DNA of 46,936 nt, taken from positions 1 to 46,936 of the forward strand of contig ONHZ01000043.1 in assembly GCA_900317755.1 (NCBI GenBank), written 5' to 3'. Position numbers and translations under genes: made by a program. Shown here in pieces: positions 17,021 to 25,024 of the stretch. Positions within the stretch are counted from its first letter, which is position 1; each line of letters starts with the position of its first letter. The stretch is from an uncultured Lachnospiraceae bacterium. GTDB taxonomy: Bacteria > Bacillota > Clostridia > Lachnospirales > Lachnospiraceae. The notes beneath the pieces were generated by a model that made no database searches, was not told the DNA's origin, and saw nothing but the letters and a program-made list of their open reading frames with translations.

Positions 17021-17043
17021 TAATATATCTTTCCTAAAATGAT

Positions 17044-17092
17044 GTGTTTACGGGATTTCGCAAGGCACTTAGCATGCATCAATCCGAAACAC
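17044..17092. repeat. Short palindromic element
   Basis: The arms GTGTTTACGGGATT and AATCCGAAACAC pair with two one-base gaps around a centre containing GGCACTTAGCATGC. The GGCACTTAGC box recurs in the long hairpin at 31790-31917. It lies between rsmA and the cyclase gene and could also act as a weak terminator for rsmA. Confidence 0.45.
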
Positions 17093-17099
17093 CATAAGT

Positions 17100-17951
17100 T
17101 CAATTGCTTCCGAGCATATCCGATAAGTTTGCGAACTCCTCAAGGGAAAGCCTCTCTCCTCTTATTGTTGGTGACAGTCTCATTTTTTCCAGCACATCTA
17201 ATACGTCAGCTTTAGAAAAGTTCAGATTTCCTGCATCTGAAATAGCGTTTGCAAGCGTCTTTCTTCGCTCATTAAATGCTGCCCTAATGAGATCAAACAT
17301 CAGCGCAGAATTTTTTACATCATAAGGCGGTTTTTCTAAAATGTCAAATCTGACAATTGCACTCTCCACCTTAGGCATTGGATAAAAGCTCTCTTTTGGC
17401 ACAGAAAACAGTATCTTTGGCACAGAATAATATTGTGAAAACAGCGTAATCGCACCATATTCCTTGCTTCCAGGTTCTGCAGCAAGACGCTCTGCAACTT
17501 CCTTCTGCACCATGACCGTAATGCTCTTAAAAAAATGGCTTTCCTCAAGGAGTTTCGTGATCACAGGAGTCGTGATGTAATATGGAAGGTTTGCAACAAC
17601 ACGGATATTTCCCTCAACTCCAGAAAGCAAGTCGGATAAATCTGTCTTCATGATGTCAAGATTGTTGATCTCTACATTTTCTCTTGGAAAAATTGTTACC
17701 CTCAATATTGGGATAAGCTCTTTATCTATTTCGACGGCAATAACTTTCTTGGCTGCATCAGCTAAAAGTACAGTAAGATTCCCTGTTCCAGGTCCTATTT
17801 CAAGAACTGTATCATCCTTTGTAACGTCAGATTCTTCAACAATTCTTGGCAGAATATTCATATCTGTCAGAAAATTTTGTCCATATTTTTTCTTAATATG
17901 AAAATCCTGTCCTCTTAGATAATCTGCTGTATTAATTTGATTTTTTCTCAT
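17100..17951 (-). CDS. rsmA: 16S rRNA (adenine1518/1519-N6) dimethyltransferase
   Basis: RsmA (KsgA) dimethylates two adjacent adenosines in the 3' terminal hairpin of 16S rRNA late in 30S assembly. The 283-residue sequence shows the family signature KKYGQNFLTD, the SAM-binding loop EIGPGTGNLT, the acidic VEIDKEL strand and the catalytic NLPYYITTPVI motif. The C-terminal helical domain (RAAFNERRKTLANAI) is complete. The start overlaps the end of the tatD gene by 20 nt. The order metG-tatD-rsmA is a well-known Firmicutes arrangement and supports a single operon. Confidence 0.96.
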   Translation of the reverse strand: MRKNQINTADYLRGQDFHIKKKYGQNFLTDMNILPRIVEESDVTKDDTVLEIGPGTGNLTVLLADAAKKVIAVEIDKELIPILRVTIFPRENVEINNLDIMKTDLSDLLSGVEGNIRVVANLPYYITTPVITKLLEESHFFKSITVMVQKEVAERLAAEPGSKEYGAITLFSQYYSVPKILFSVPKESFYPMPKVESAIVRFDILEKPPYDVKNSALMFDLIRAAFNERRKTLANAISDAGNLNFSKADVLDVLEKMRLSPTIRGERLSLEEFANLSDMLGSN

Positions 17952-18789
17952 ATAACGATACCTTAGAAAACAGCCTCATTGCATTCCGTTCAGTTACCTC
18001 CGTAACTTCTGCCTCTGAAAGTCCCTTAATCTCGGCAATCTTCTGAATGACATAAGGAATATATGTAGAGTCATTCCGGTTTCCGCGGAAGGGCTCAGGG
18101 CAGAGATACGGAGAGTCGGTCTCTGTAAGAATCCTTGAAAGCGGCAGATACTCGACTACCTCCTGAAGCTTCTTTGATTTCTTGAAGGTAAGGACCCCGC
18201 CGATTCCAAAGTACCAGCCCTGCTTCAAATAGATCTTTGCCTGCTCAAGAGAATAGGAATAACAGTGAATAACGCCTGGAGAAACAATGCCCTCAGCCCT
18301 GTCAACTGCATTTTCCTCTGTCACCGGGCATACTTTTTCAGCATATTCTGTAAGGATGTTCATTGTGTCCTCTGCAGCATCCCTTGAATGAATGAGGACT
18401 GGAAGATGCGCCTTTTCGGCGACTTCAAGCTGCTTTTTGAACCAGAAAATCTGCTTTTCCTTCACAGCTTCTTTGTCAGTCACATCCTCATCAAAATAAT
18501 AATCAAGTCCGATTTCACCGACTGCCACAACCTTAGGATCTTTGCACCAGGAAAGCATCTTCTCCATCCATTCGTCATTTAATATGCCAATTTCGTCCGG
18601 ATGGGCTCCGACAGACGCATAGATAAAAGGGTACTCTTTTGAAAGCCGAATCGATTCTAAAGACTCCGCCATCGAAGCGCCTACATTTATGATGTGACCG
18701 ATATTTTTTTCTTTCATAGACAAAAGAAGCCCGGCCCGGTCTGGGTCGAACCTCTCGTCGTCGTAATGGGCATGTGTTTCAAATATCAT
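17932..18789 (-). CDS. tatD: TatD family metal-dependent hydrolase/DNase
   Basis: The 285-residue amidohydrolase-fold protein has the TatD metal ligands: HAHYDD at the start (HxH), GEIGLDYYFD, VLIHSRDAAEDT, VIHCYSYS and the closing ETDSPYLCPEPFRG. Relatives have 3'-5' DNase activity. In Firmicutes the gene beside metG and rsmA is often called yabD. GGAAG precedes the ATG. It begins 67 nt after metG. Compared with typical members of about 255-260 residues it carries a short extra segment (EENAVDRAEGI) near residue 165. Confidence 0.93.
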   Translation of the reverse strand: MIFETHAHYDDERFDPDRAGLLLSMKEKNIGHIINVGASMAESLESIRLSKEYPFIYASVGAHPDEIGILNDEWMEKMLSWCKDPKVVAVGEIGLDYYFDEDVTDKEAVKEKQIFWFKKQLEVAEKAHLPVLIHSRDAAEDTMNILTEYAEKVCPVTEENAVDRAEGIVSPGVIHCYSYSLEQAKIYLKQGWYFGIGGVLTFKKSKKLQEVVEYLPLSRILTETDSPYLCPEPFRGNRNDSTYIPYVIQKIAEIKGLSEAEVTEVTERNAMRLFSKVSLYEKKSN

Positions 18790-18856
18790 GTTTTCTTCCG
18801 CAAATACGAACTATACTATGATGCAGGCATTACACAATGTGCATCAATTACTATCT

Positions 18857-20869
18857 TTAAGATATCTTCGCTCCTGCCGGCATGTCCTTTTCAGGCGTCA
18901 TCAGCGCAAGATTTCCATCTTCATTCTGTGCGCAGAGCAGCATTCCTTCGGAAAGCACGCCTGCAAGCTTTGCAGGCTTCAGGTTGCAGATGACCATTAC
19001 TTTCTTCCCGACCATTTCTTCAGGAGAATAATACTTCCTGATGCCGGAAACGATCTGCTTTGTCTCTGAGCCGATCCTGACCTGTGAACAGAGAAGCTTA
19101 TTTGACTTTTCAACTGCTTCGCAGGATATGATCTCACCGACCCTTAAATCGAGCTTGCCAAAGTCATCAATTGAAATCTCTGGCTTTGAAGCACTATTTT
19201 CAATATCTTTCTGGGTCTTCTCGGCAGCCTTAAAGGCTTCCTTCTGCTTTGCCTCGATGACCTTTACCTTTTCCATGACGTCCTGAAGCTTCAGCCTCTC
19301 GAAAAGAGTCTTTGGGTCAGCAGTCACTTTCTTTGAACCATCCTTCGGGTAATGTCCGAACGCACCGAGTTCATCATACGGAATCTCATCGGCATTCAGC
19401 TCATTTAAGATGGCAACAGATGTGTCAGGCAAGAATGCCTTAAGAAGTGTAGCCGCAATGGAAATACTCTCTACAAGATTGTAAAGGACGGTTGCGAGCC
19501 TGTCCTTCTTTGATTCATCTTTTGCCAGAACCCAGGGCTGGGTTTCGTCAATGTATTTATTTGAGCGCTTAAGTAATGCAAAAATATCTGTAAGCGCATC
19601 GGCAACACGAAGCTTTTCCATGTCGGCTTCGACCTTGTCCTTTGTGCCCTTTGCAACAGCAATAAGGTCATCATCAAAGGAGCCGTCATCGCCTTCTACG
19701 CCGCCGCTATGTACACCCTTGTCAGAAACAACTCCGCCAAAATACTGATTCTCCATGGAAACTGTTCTCTTTACGAGATTTCCAAGCGTATTTGCAAGGT
19801 CGGAATTTATCCTCTCTACAAGAAGGTCCCAGCTTAAAGCACCGTCATTATCATAAGGCATCTCATGAAGCACGAAATAACGTACGGCATCGACACCGAA
19901 TAAATCTACAAGGTCATCCGCATAAATTACATTACCCTTGGACTTTGACATCTTGACATCCTGATTCTTGGAATCCTTCTGGAGAAGCCATGGATGTCCG
20001 AAAACCTGCTTCGGAAGCGGCTCGCCAAGTGCCATCAGGAAAATCGGCCAGTAAATCGTATGGAAACGGACGATGTCCTTTCCAATGAGATGGAGGTCTG
20101 CAGGCCAGTACTTCTTGTAAAGGTCGCTGTGATTCCCATCGCAGTCATAGCCAATTCCGGTGATATAGTTTGTCAGTGCATCAAGCCATACATATACCGT
20201 CTGCTTCGGATCAAAATCAACCGGAATGCCCCACTTTACAGAGGCTCTCGAAACACAGAGATCCTGAAGACCTGGAAGAAGGAAATTGTTCATCATCTCA
20301 TTCTTCCTTGAAACCGGCTGGATGAACTCCGGATGTGTATTGATGTAGTCAATGAGCTGAGGCGCATATTTACTCATCTTGAAGAAATATGCCTCTTCCT
20401 CTGACTGCTGAACAGGCCTGCCACAGTCTGGACACTTGCCATCAACGAGCTGTGAATCTGTCCAGAAGGACTCGCAGGACACACAGTAATTTCCTTTGTA
20501 GGAACTCTTGTAAATGTCGCCCTGGTCATAGAGTTTCTTAAAAATCTTCTGAACCTGCTTCACATGGTAAGGCTCGGTCGTCCTCATGAATTTGTCATAG
20601 GATGTATTCATGAGATCCCAGATGCGCTTGATCTCACCAGAAGTCCCATCTACAAACTCCTGCGGGGAAACGCCTGCTTCCTTTGCCTTTGTCTCATTCT
20701 TCTGGCCGTGCTCATCTGTACCGGTCTGGAAAAATACGTCGTATCCTTCCTGCCTCTTGTATCTAGCGATGGCATCTGCCAGAACGATCTCGTATGTGTT
20801 TCCAATATGCGGCTTGCCTGATGCGTATGCAATTGCCGTAGTAATGTAATATTTGCCTTTAGTTGCCAT
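18857..20869 (-). CDS. metG: Methionyl-tRNA synthetase
   Basis: MetG charges tRNA-Met. The 670-residue protein has the class I HIGH-equivalent HIGN at 21-24, a zinc-knuckle insert (CVSCESFW...CPDCG) near 130-150, and KMSKS at 306-310. The helical anticodon-binding domain is followed by a C-terminal EMAP/Trbp111-type tRNA-binding and dimerisation domain (DFGKLDLRVGEI to the end). The length is normal for the two-domain bacterial form. GAGGAT precedes the ATG, 11 nt after the zinc-ribbon gene. No T-box leader is visible. Expression is likely from the promoter at 21431-21459 shared by the operon. Confidence 0.97.
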   Translation of the reverse strand: MATKGKYYITTAIAYASGKPHIGNTYEIVLADAIARYKRQEGYDVFFQTGTDEHGQKNETKAKEAGVSPQEFVDGTSGEIKRIWDLMNTSYDKFMRTTEPYHVKQVQKIFKKLYDQGDIYKSSYKGNYCVSCESFWTDSQLVDGKCPDCGRPVQQSEEEAYFFKMSKYAPQLIDYINTHPEFIQPVSRKNEMMNNFLLPGLQDLCVSRASVKWGIPVDFDPKQTVYVWLDALTNYITGIGYDCDGNHSDLYKKYWPADLHLIGKDIVRFHTIYWPIFLMALGEPLPKQVFGHPWLLQKDSKNQDVKMSKSKGNVIYADDLVDLFGVDAVRYFVLHEMPYDNDGALSWDLLVERINSDLANTLGNLVKRTVSMENQYFGGVVSDKGVHSGGVEGDDGSFDDDLIAVAKGTKDKVEADMEKLRVADALTDIFALLKRSNKYIDETQPWVLAKDESKKDRLATVLYNLVESISIAATLLKAFLPDTSVAILNELNADEIPYDELGAFGHYPKDGSKKVTADPKTLFERLKLQDVMEKVKVIEAKQKEAFKAAEKTQKDIENSASKPEISIDDFGKLDLRVGEIISCEAVEKSNKLLCSQVRIGSETKQIVSGIRKYYSPEEMVGKKVMVICNLKPAKLAGVLSEGMLLCAQNEDGNLALMTPEKDMPAGAKIS

Positions 20870-20880
20870 AAATCCTCGTG

Positions 20881-21300
20881 TTACTCGTCTACTACTTCGC
20901 CGTCTACCTTTTCAGCCTCATCTGTAGTCTCAGCTGCTTCTTCTGCAGGAGCCGGCTTCTCAATCTTTGCGCCACACTTCGGGCAGAAGTCATATTCAGC
21001 TGGAACCATAGCGCCGCAAACCGGGCACTTAATCTCACCCTTAAGAACTGCAAGCTGCTTCTCAAGTATCTCAATCTGCTGCTTTGCAGCTGCTACAGAC
21101 TGAACCTCTTCTACGCTGTCATCCTTGTGCTCTTCAAAATAAAGCTTGCCAAGAACGATGTACTTTTCAGCGAGGGCATCCTTTGCCTTCTTGATGTCCA
21201 TCTGCGTCTTTGTGATGTCGCTTACCTGCTTTGCCTTGTCACTAAACTTCTTTCCGCCCTTCTCAAAGGCATCTCCAACCTTGTCGAAAAAATCTGACAT
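20881..21300 (-). CDS. Zinc-ribbon coiled-coil protein
   Basis: The protein is 139 residues when started at ATG 21298-21300, which follows a perfect AAAGGAGGT site. The reading frame continues open upstream but lacks support there. An N-terminal helical segment (MSDFFDKVGDAFEKGGKKFSD) leads to a coiled coil (about 35-85) and a zinc ribbon with two CxxC pairs (CPVCG and CPKCG, about 90-112). An acidic Glu/Ala-rich tail follows. Proteins of this type are common in Clostridia and unassigned. It is the first gene of the metG operon. Its function is unknown. Confidence 0.7.
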   Translation of the reverse strand: MSDFFDKVGDAFEKGGKKFSDKAKQVSDITKTQMDIKKAKDALAEKYIVLGKLYFEEHKDDSVEEVQSVAAAKQQIEILEKQLAVLKGEIKCPVCGAMVPAEYDFCPKCGAKIEKPAPAEEAAETTDEAEKVDGEVVDE

Positions 21301-21430
21301 AATGTACCTCCTTTTTGATATTAAATATAAACCCACAATGTACTGCCGGCATTTCATTGCCAATTCGTGCAATAATATTTCGGCTAAGTAAGTGCAATTT
21401 TAAAATCCCAACTCCACCCACTAAGTAGAC

Positions 21431-21459
21431 ATTATAATAAAATAATATGAATTTTTCAA
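21431..21459 (-). promoter_or_regulatory. Promoter of the zinc-ribbon-metG-tatD-rsmA operon
   Basis: TTGAAA at 21454-21459 and a consensus TATAAT at 21431-21436 are separated by 17 nt and read leftward. The leader is about 125 nt, with no recognised T-box. Confidence 0.85.
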
Positions 21460-21488
21460 TCTCAGTCTTGTGAAGGTTTCGTTAAGAA

Positions 21489-22493
21489 TTATCTCATGCA
21501 GATATAAACAAGATATACTGCATAGAGCACAAGCATGATAATGCCCTCTTTTTTGGACAGGTCCTTATCCTTGCCGCAGAGCACATACACGAGCAGTGAA
21601 AATACGATTAGAACGACAATATCAATAAGGTTTTCCGTGATAATCGCAATTGGGGAAATCGTCGCAGCAACGCCCAAAATCAGGAGAATATTAAAGATAT
21701 TTGAACCGACCACATTTCCGATTGCCATATCAAGCTCATTCTTCCTTGCTGCAACGATCGAGGTCACAAGCTCAGGAAGGGATGTGCCGCAGGCCACAAT
21801 GGTAAGACCGATCAAAGTCTCAGAAATTCCAATCATCTTTGCAATCGAAACCGCCCCGTCAACAACCCAGTCGCCTCCGAACTTAATTGCTACGATTCCT
21901 CCGACAATATAAAGAAGACTCCGCCACATTGGAAGCGTCTTTATTTCTTCGCTTTCTTCAGCATCTTCTTTCACATCTTCTGCAGGCTCTGTTCCTGCCT
22001 TTCGAGCTTTCAGTGCTGCGTGAATCATCATGTACATGAATAATGCAAACAGTGCAAGGAAAATAATGCCATCGACTCTGTCAAGCTCCATTGCCTTTCC
22101 AAAGCTGCCATCTTTCTTAAATCCGATAATTCCTAGAAAAGCTAGAATTGCGGCGCAGACAATTGAAAATGGGAAATCCCTTTTCAGCGTGTCGCTGCTT
22201 ACCATAAGCGTTGAGAATAATGCGCTTGAACCCAGAACGACCATCAGATTAAAGAGGTTCGAACCGACGACATTTGAGACTGCAAGTGTATTTGAATTAT
22301 TCATTGATGCCGTCACCGAAACTGCAAGCTCCGGTAAACTTGTTCCCATGGCAACGACGGTCATGCCGATGATAAGGCCAGGGACCTTCAGGGTTTTTGC
22401 GACGCTTGATGCGCCGTCAACGAAGAAATCAGCGCCCTTGATCAAGAGGACGAAACCGATCGCAAGTAAAATGATTGCCTTTAATGCTTCCAT
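21489..22493 (-). CDS. Calcium/sodium antiporter (CaCA, YrbG-like)
   Basis: The 334-residue membrane protein has the two inverted alpha-repeats of cation/Ca2+ exchangers. The first is GMTVVAMGTSLPELAVSV with SNVVGSNLFN; the second is GLTIVACGTSLPELVTSI with GNVVGSNIFN. The Glu residues of the two SLPEL motifs bind the ion. About ten helices flank an acidic cytoplasmic loop near residues 165-190 (EDVKEDAEESEE). It probably exports Ca2+ against Na+ or H+. It follows mntP by 9 nt behind AAGGAG, so it is likely controlled by the same manganese riboswitch. That makes divalent-cation export the shared theme and leaves open a role in Mn2+ transport. Confidence 0.92.
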   Translation of the reverse strand: MEALKAIILLAIGFVLLIKGADFFVDGASSVAKTLKVPGLIIGMTVVAMGTSLPELAVSVTASMNNSNTLAVSNVVGSNLFNLMVVLGSSALFSTLMVSSDTLKRDFPFSIVCAAILAFLGIIGFKKDGSFGKAMELDRVDGIIFLALFALFMYMMIHAALKARKAGTEPAEDVKEDAEESEEIKTLPMWRSLLYIVGGIVAIKFGGDWVVDGAVSIAKMIGISETLIGLTIVACGTSLPELVTSIVAARKNELDMAIGNVVGSNIFNILLILGVAATISPIAIITENLIDIVVLIVFSLLVYVLCGKDKDLSKKEGIIMLVLYAVYLVYICMR

Positions 22494-22502
22494 ATGTGCT
22501 CC

Positions 22503-23078
22503 TTATGCCAATCCATTAAGATGCTGTACAAGTATCCTAGTTCCCAAAATAATTAATATAATTCCCCCGGCGATTTGGGCCCAGGTGCGGAATTTCATGC
22601 CGAAGAGATTGCCGATGAAGACGGCGATGACGGAGAGGGTGAACGTGGTGAGACCGATGATTGTGCAGGCTTCGCCGATGTTCACCGAAAGGAATGAGAA
22701 GGTGACGCCGATAGCCAGGGCATCGATTGATGTTGCAACGGCCATCATGATGAGTTCCTTGTAGTCGATGGGACTGTCCTGCTCAAATTTGTTCTTATCA
22801 TTCCGCTCCTTCACGGCCTCGACGATCATATTGATACCAATGTAAAGAAGAAGACCAAAGGCAATCCAGTGATCAACCTTTTTGATTTTGTCGGCGAAGG
22901 TCGAGCCTAAGGCCCAGCCAAGAAAGGGCATCAGCGCCTGAAAACCGCCAAAAAAGGCTGCGATGATCAGCGTCTGCTTGATATTCACCTTCGTCATCGA
23001 AAGACCCTTGCAGACTGCGACGGCGAACGCATCCATCGATAGACCGACTCCGATCAAAAGAATTTCCACAAAACCCAT
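22503..23078 (-). CDS. mntP: Manganese efflux pump MntP
   Basis: The 191-residue, six-helix protein has both MntP repeats: GLSMDAFAVAVCKGLS near the start and VATSIDALAIGVTFSFL in the middle, with the conserved Asp residues that carry Mn2+. GGFQALMPFLGW is also typical. The reading frame opens with a GTG at 23082-23084, but AGGAG is only one base from it. The ATG at 23076-23078 has ideal 7-nt spacing and is chosen. Upstream lie a yybP-ykoY aptamer, a terminator and a palindromic element. Ligand-controlled readthrough should induce the pump when Mn2+ is high. The antiporter gene follows immediately. Confidence 0.95.
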   Translation of the reverse strand: MGFVEILLIGVGLSMDAFAVAVCKGLSMTKVNIKQTLIIAAFFGGFQALMPFLGWALGSTFADKIKKVDHWIAFGLLLYIGINMIVEAVKERNDKNKFEQDSPIDYKELIMMAVATSIDALAIGVTFSFLSVNIGEACTIIGLTTFTLSVIAVFIGNLFGMKFRTWAQIAGGIILIILGTRILVQHLNGLA

Positions 23079-23114
23079 ATTCACGCTCCTCTATCAATAT
23101 TCTCGCTGCATGCC

Positions 23115-23260
23115 GAATATGAATTGTGAAAACCCGCTCTCGCTTCGTGATCGACGCAGCGGTACTAAATTCGCGCTATGCTATCGCTACTCAGCATAGT
23201 GCTCTTCCTCGCGCTCATTAAGTGCCGGCGTACCAATCAAGAGTTTTCAAATTCACATTC
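23115..23260. repeat. Long imperfect hairpin element in the mntP leader
   Basis: Arms GAATATGAATTGTGAAAAC (23115-23133) and the near-complement at 23243-23260 enclose about 110 nt. The interior contains the boxes TCGACGCAGCGG and TAAGTGCCGGCGT. Both boxes, and the adjacent GAAAACCC.CTCTCG string, recur in the hairpin at 31790-31917. It lies between the riboswitch terminator and the mntP start codon. No reading frame is seen. Confidence 0.6.
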
Positions 23261-23297
23261 GACATTCCGCTCGGAATTTTCATCAAATATGTGAAAT

Positions 23298-23349
23298 AAA
23301 AAAATTGAGACTCGTGTGTATAGACTTTGCGTCTGTACACATGAGTCTC
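23298..23349 (-). terminator. Expression-platform terminator of the manganese riboswitch
   Basis: On the minus strand GAGACTC (23343-23349) pairs with GAGTCTC (23307-23313). The helix is extended by GTGTA/TACAC pairing and followed by a run of seven U residues (23298-23304). It lies directly 3' of the aptamer. Confidence 0.88.
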
Positions 23350-23356
23350 ATCATTT

Positions 23357-23436
23357 AATACCTGCCAGGCTGGCGGTTAAGCCAAATCCGAGATTGTTGA
23401 CAGGTCACATTTCTTGCTGACTACTCCCTCATGGGA
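23357..23436 (-). promoter_or_regulatory. yybP-ykoY (Mn2+) riboswitch aptamer
   Basis: The minus strand reads ATGAGGGAGTAGTCAGC, then TGTCAACAATCTCGG, then GGCTTAACCGCC and CCTGGCAGG. The GGGAGUAG and GUCAACA strings are the conserved elements of the yybP-ykoY class, which binds Mn2+ and controls mntP and related exporters. The downstream gene here is mntP, which matches. The aptamer is followed by a terminator, giving an on-switch. Boundaries are approximate. Confidence 0.85.
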
Positions 23437-23443
23437 TATTCGT

Positions 23444-23470
23444 AGTATATCAAAAATTTTCAGAATGTCT
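23444..23470 (-). promoter_or_regulatory. Promoter of the mntP riboswitch transcript
   Basis: TATACT at 23444-23449 with an AAGACA-type -35 at about 23466-23471 (16-nt spacer) reads leftward and starts transcription just before the aptamer. Confidence 0.6.
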
Positions 23471-23489
23471 TGTTTATTTTCAAGAACAA

Positions 23490-24683
23490 TCAGCTGACAC
23501 CATTATACAATGAGTTTACTATGTCGCTTGCTGAATACGAACCCGTGGCACCATAAGCTGACGAAGTACCATTCTGTGTAGAAGAATAATAATTAAGCAG
23601 CGACGCATTCGTCTCAATGTCACCAGCATACGTCTGAAGTGCTGTCTTTATGGCTTTAACATCTGATGTGCCAAACTTATCAGTATCGAGTGAAAGCTTG
23701 TCATCAGCTCCGACATTGATTCCAATAGCCTTCAGGAAAACAGAATTCGAAGATGTCTTCTGCTTTAGCGCGGCAAGGTTTGAAGAAACGCCGGAATTGA
23801 TGCTGGACGATGCATTTGTCACAACGTCATTATAATTCTTGACTAAATCCTGCGCTGTTGAAAGAATGGATGCCCTGTCATAAGTGGTCTTTCCATCTTT
23901 GTCTGTCGTGCCCTTGAAAACTGTACCGTCAAGGATATTTGAAATGCTGCTCTTTAAGTCCTTGGCAGAAGATGTCGTCGTATTTGCTGAAGCGGCGTCA
24001 TCTGTTGCTGCTGTAGAAGCTGAAGCAGTAGAAGTATAATACGAAGCGCGGTCAAGCCTGCTCTTAACTGAAGCGCCATAGCCTGTCGCATCATTCGTAG
24101 AAAACAGATCCTGAACTTCAGTGATATCAACATTCTTTAACCTGTTTGAATCAAGATAAAGGCTGCCGTCATTATTTACCGTAATGCCAATTTCCTTGAG
24201 TGAATCGGCGTTTGCAGAATTCTGCTTCATGATCTGTGCGAGATTCGAAGAAACTGCATTGTTCGTAGATTTCTTTGAGGATTCAAGCGCATCATTGAAG
24301 GATGAAACGTAATTTGACAGCGCAGAAGAAACCTTTGTCCTTGCATCTGTCGCTGCACCTGTCGTGTCATCCTTGTAGGTATTCTCACTCTGCAGTGAAG
24401 AAAGCGAACTCTTGAGATTTGAAACTGAAGATGAAAGAGACGCATTTGCCTTCGTCACCTCTTCAGAAGTCGATGGATTATGACGCTCTGCAATAAGTTC
24501 CTCGACCGAATAGCCGCTCTTCTTTGTGCTCGAAGTAGATGCAGAAGAAGTTCCAGAAACACTGCCATAATAAGACTTCATGAGCTTTCCGTAACTTCCG
24601 CTCTTTATGAGATTGTAATCACTAAGTGTGCTGGCAATTCCTGAGATACTGCCCATCAGGCTTGAAATAATATTGTTGCTCAT
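23490..24683 (-). CDS. FliD_C-like repeat protein (orphan flagellar hook-associated-like)
   Basis: The 397-residue protein is Ser/Thr/Ala-rich and contains two similar units (about 85-215 and 235-370). Each has a coiled segment of NLAQIMKQNSANADSLKEIGI type followed by V..DG.LYLD...L or V..DDKLSLD...F. That is the pattern of the C-terminal domain of flagellar cap protein FliD. The FliD N-terminal coiled domain and any signal peptide are missing. No flagellar gene is near. GAAAGGAG lies about 10 nt before the ATG. It is monocistronic with its own promoter and a structured leader. It could be a FliD-derived surface or export-linked protein; homology is judged by pattern only. Confidence 0.6.
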   Translation of the reverse strand: MSNNIISSLMGSISGIASTLSDYNLIKSGSYGKLMKSYYGSVSGTSSASTSSTKKSGYSVEELIAERHNPSTSEEVTKANASLSSSVSNLKSSLSSLQSENTYKDDTTGAATDARTKVSSALSNYVSSFNDALESSKKSTNNAVSSNLAQIMKQNSANADSLKEIGITVNNDGSLYLDSNRLKNVDITEVQDLFSTNDATGYGASVKSRLDRASYYTSTASASTAATDDAASANTTTSSAKDLKSSISNILDGTVFKGTTDKDGKTTYDRASILSTAQDLVKNYNDVVTNASSSINSGVSSNLAALKQKTSSNSVFLKAIGINVGADDKLSLDTDKFGTSDVKAIKTALQTYAGDIETNASLLNYYSSTQNGTSSAYGATGSYSASDIVNSLYNGVS

Positions 24684-24734
24684 CTATGTCACTCCTTTCA
24701 AATGCTATAAAGCACCTTTGCTTCATGCAAAACC

Positions 24735-24746
24735 GGCATCCGTGCC
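24735..24746 (-). promoter_or_regulatory. Leader hairpin of the FliD-like gene
   Basis: On the RNA, GGCA-CGGA-TGCC forms a small hairpin with GGA in its loop. It nests in a larger fold in which AAAGGCAC and GGTGCTTT pair around TTTGC/GCAAA. GGA loops are the shape bound by CsrA in flagellar leaders, but this assignment is speculative and no known riboswitch matches. Confidence 0.3.
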
Positions 24747-24768
24747 TTTAGACAAATTTCCTAAATAC

Positions 24769-24796
24769 ATCTTATCATGTATTCAAAAAAATGCAA
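24769..24796 (-). promoter_or_regulatory. Promoter of the FliD-like gene
   Basis: TTGCAT at 24791-24796, a 16-nt spacer and TAAGAT at 24769-24774 read leftward. This looks like a sigma-A promoter, not a flagellar sigma-D one. The rest of the interval to 24968 is AT-rich with nothing else recognised. Confidence 0.7.
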
Positions 24797-24968
24797 GTTA
24801 AATCTTTATTAAAATATCGGACATACTGTCTTGCAAATAAATTATCATTCACAATTTTACAACAAAATATTTAAGATAATTTTAAGTCACTCAATTAATA
24901 TAATAATCACTATTATTAAGTGCTATATATTAACATTTTGAAATATTACACGAATATTAATAATTTAT

Positions 24969-24997
24969 TTGGCAAACTTCAAGTTATCATATATAAT
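24969..24997 (+). promoter_or_regulatory. Promoter of the GT2-GtrA gene
   Basis: TTGGCA at 24969-24974, a 17-nt spacer and TATAAT at 24992-24997. Transcription would begin near 25004, which excludes the upstream ATG at 24920 as a start. Confidence 0.8.
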
Positions 24998-25024
24998 ATT
25001 TTAATTACTGTTTTGGAGAAATAT

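Noticed and set aside
21301-21372. Upstream extension of the zinc-ribbon protein
   Set aside because: The internal ATG at 21298 follows a perfect AAAGGAGGT; the extension would translate the ribosome-binding site and is not similar to any domain.
23079-23084. GTG start for mntP
   Set aside because: AGGAG is one base from the GTG, too close; the ATG at 23076-23078 has proper spacing.
24700-24750. Riboswitch upstream of the FliD-like gene
   Set aside because: The fold does not match c-di-GMP I/II, fluoride or other classes that I know; listed only as a leader hairpin.
24920-25024. N-terminal extension of the GT2-GtrA gene to ATG 24920
   Set aside because: A good promoter lies at 24969-24997, after this ATG; the start at 25025 has a ribosome-binding site and begins exactly at the GT2 fold.
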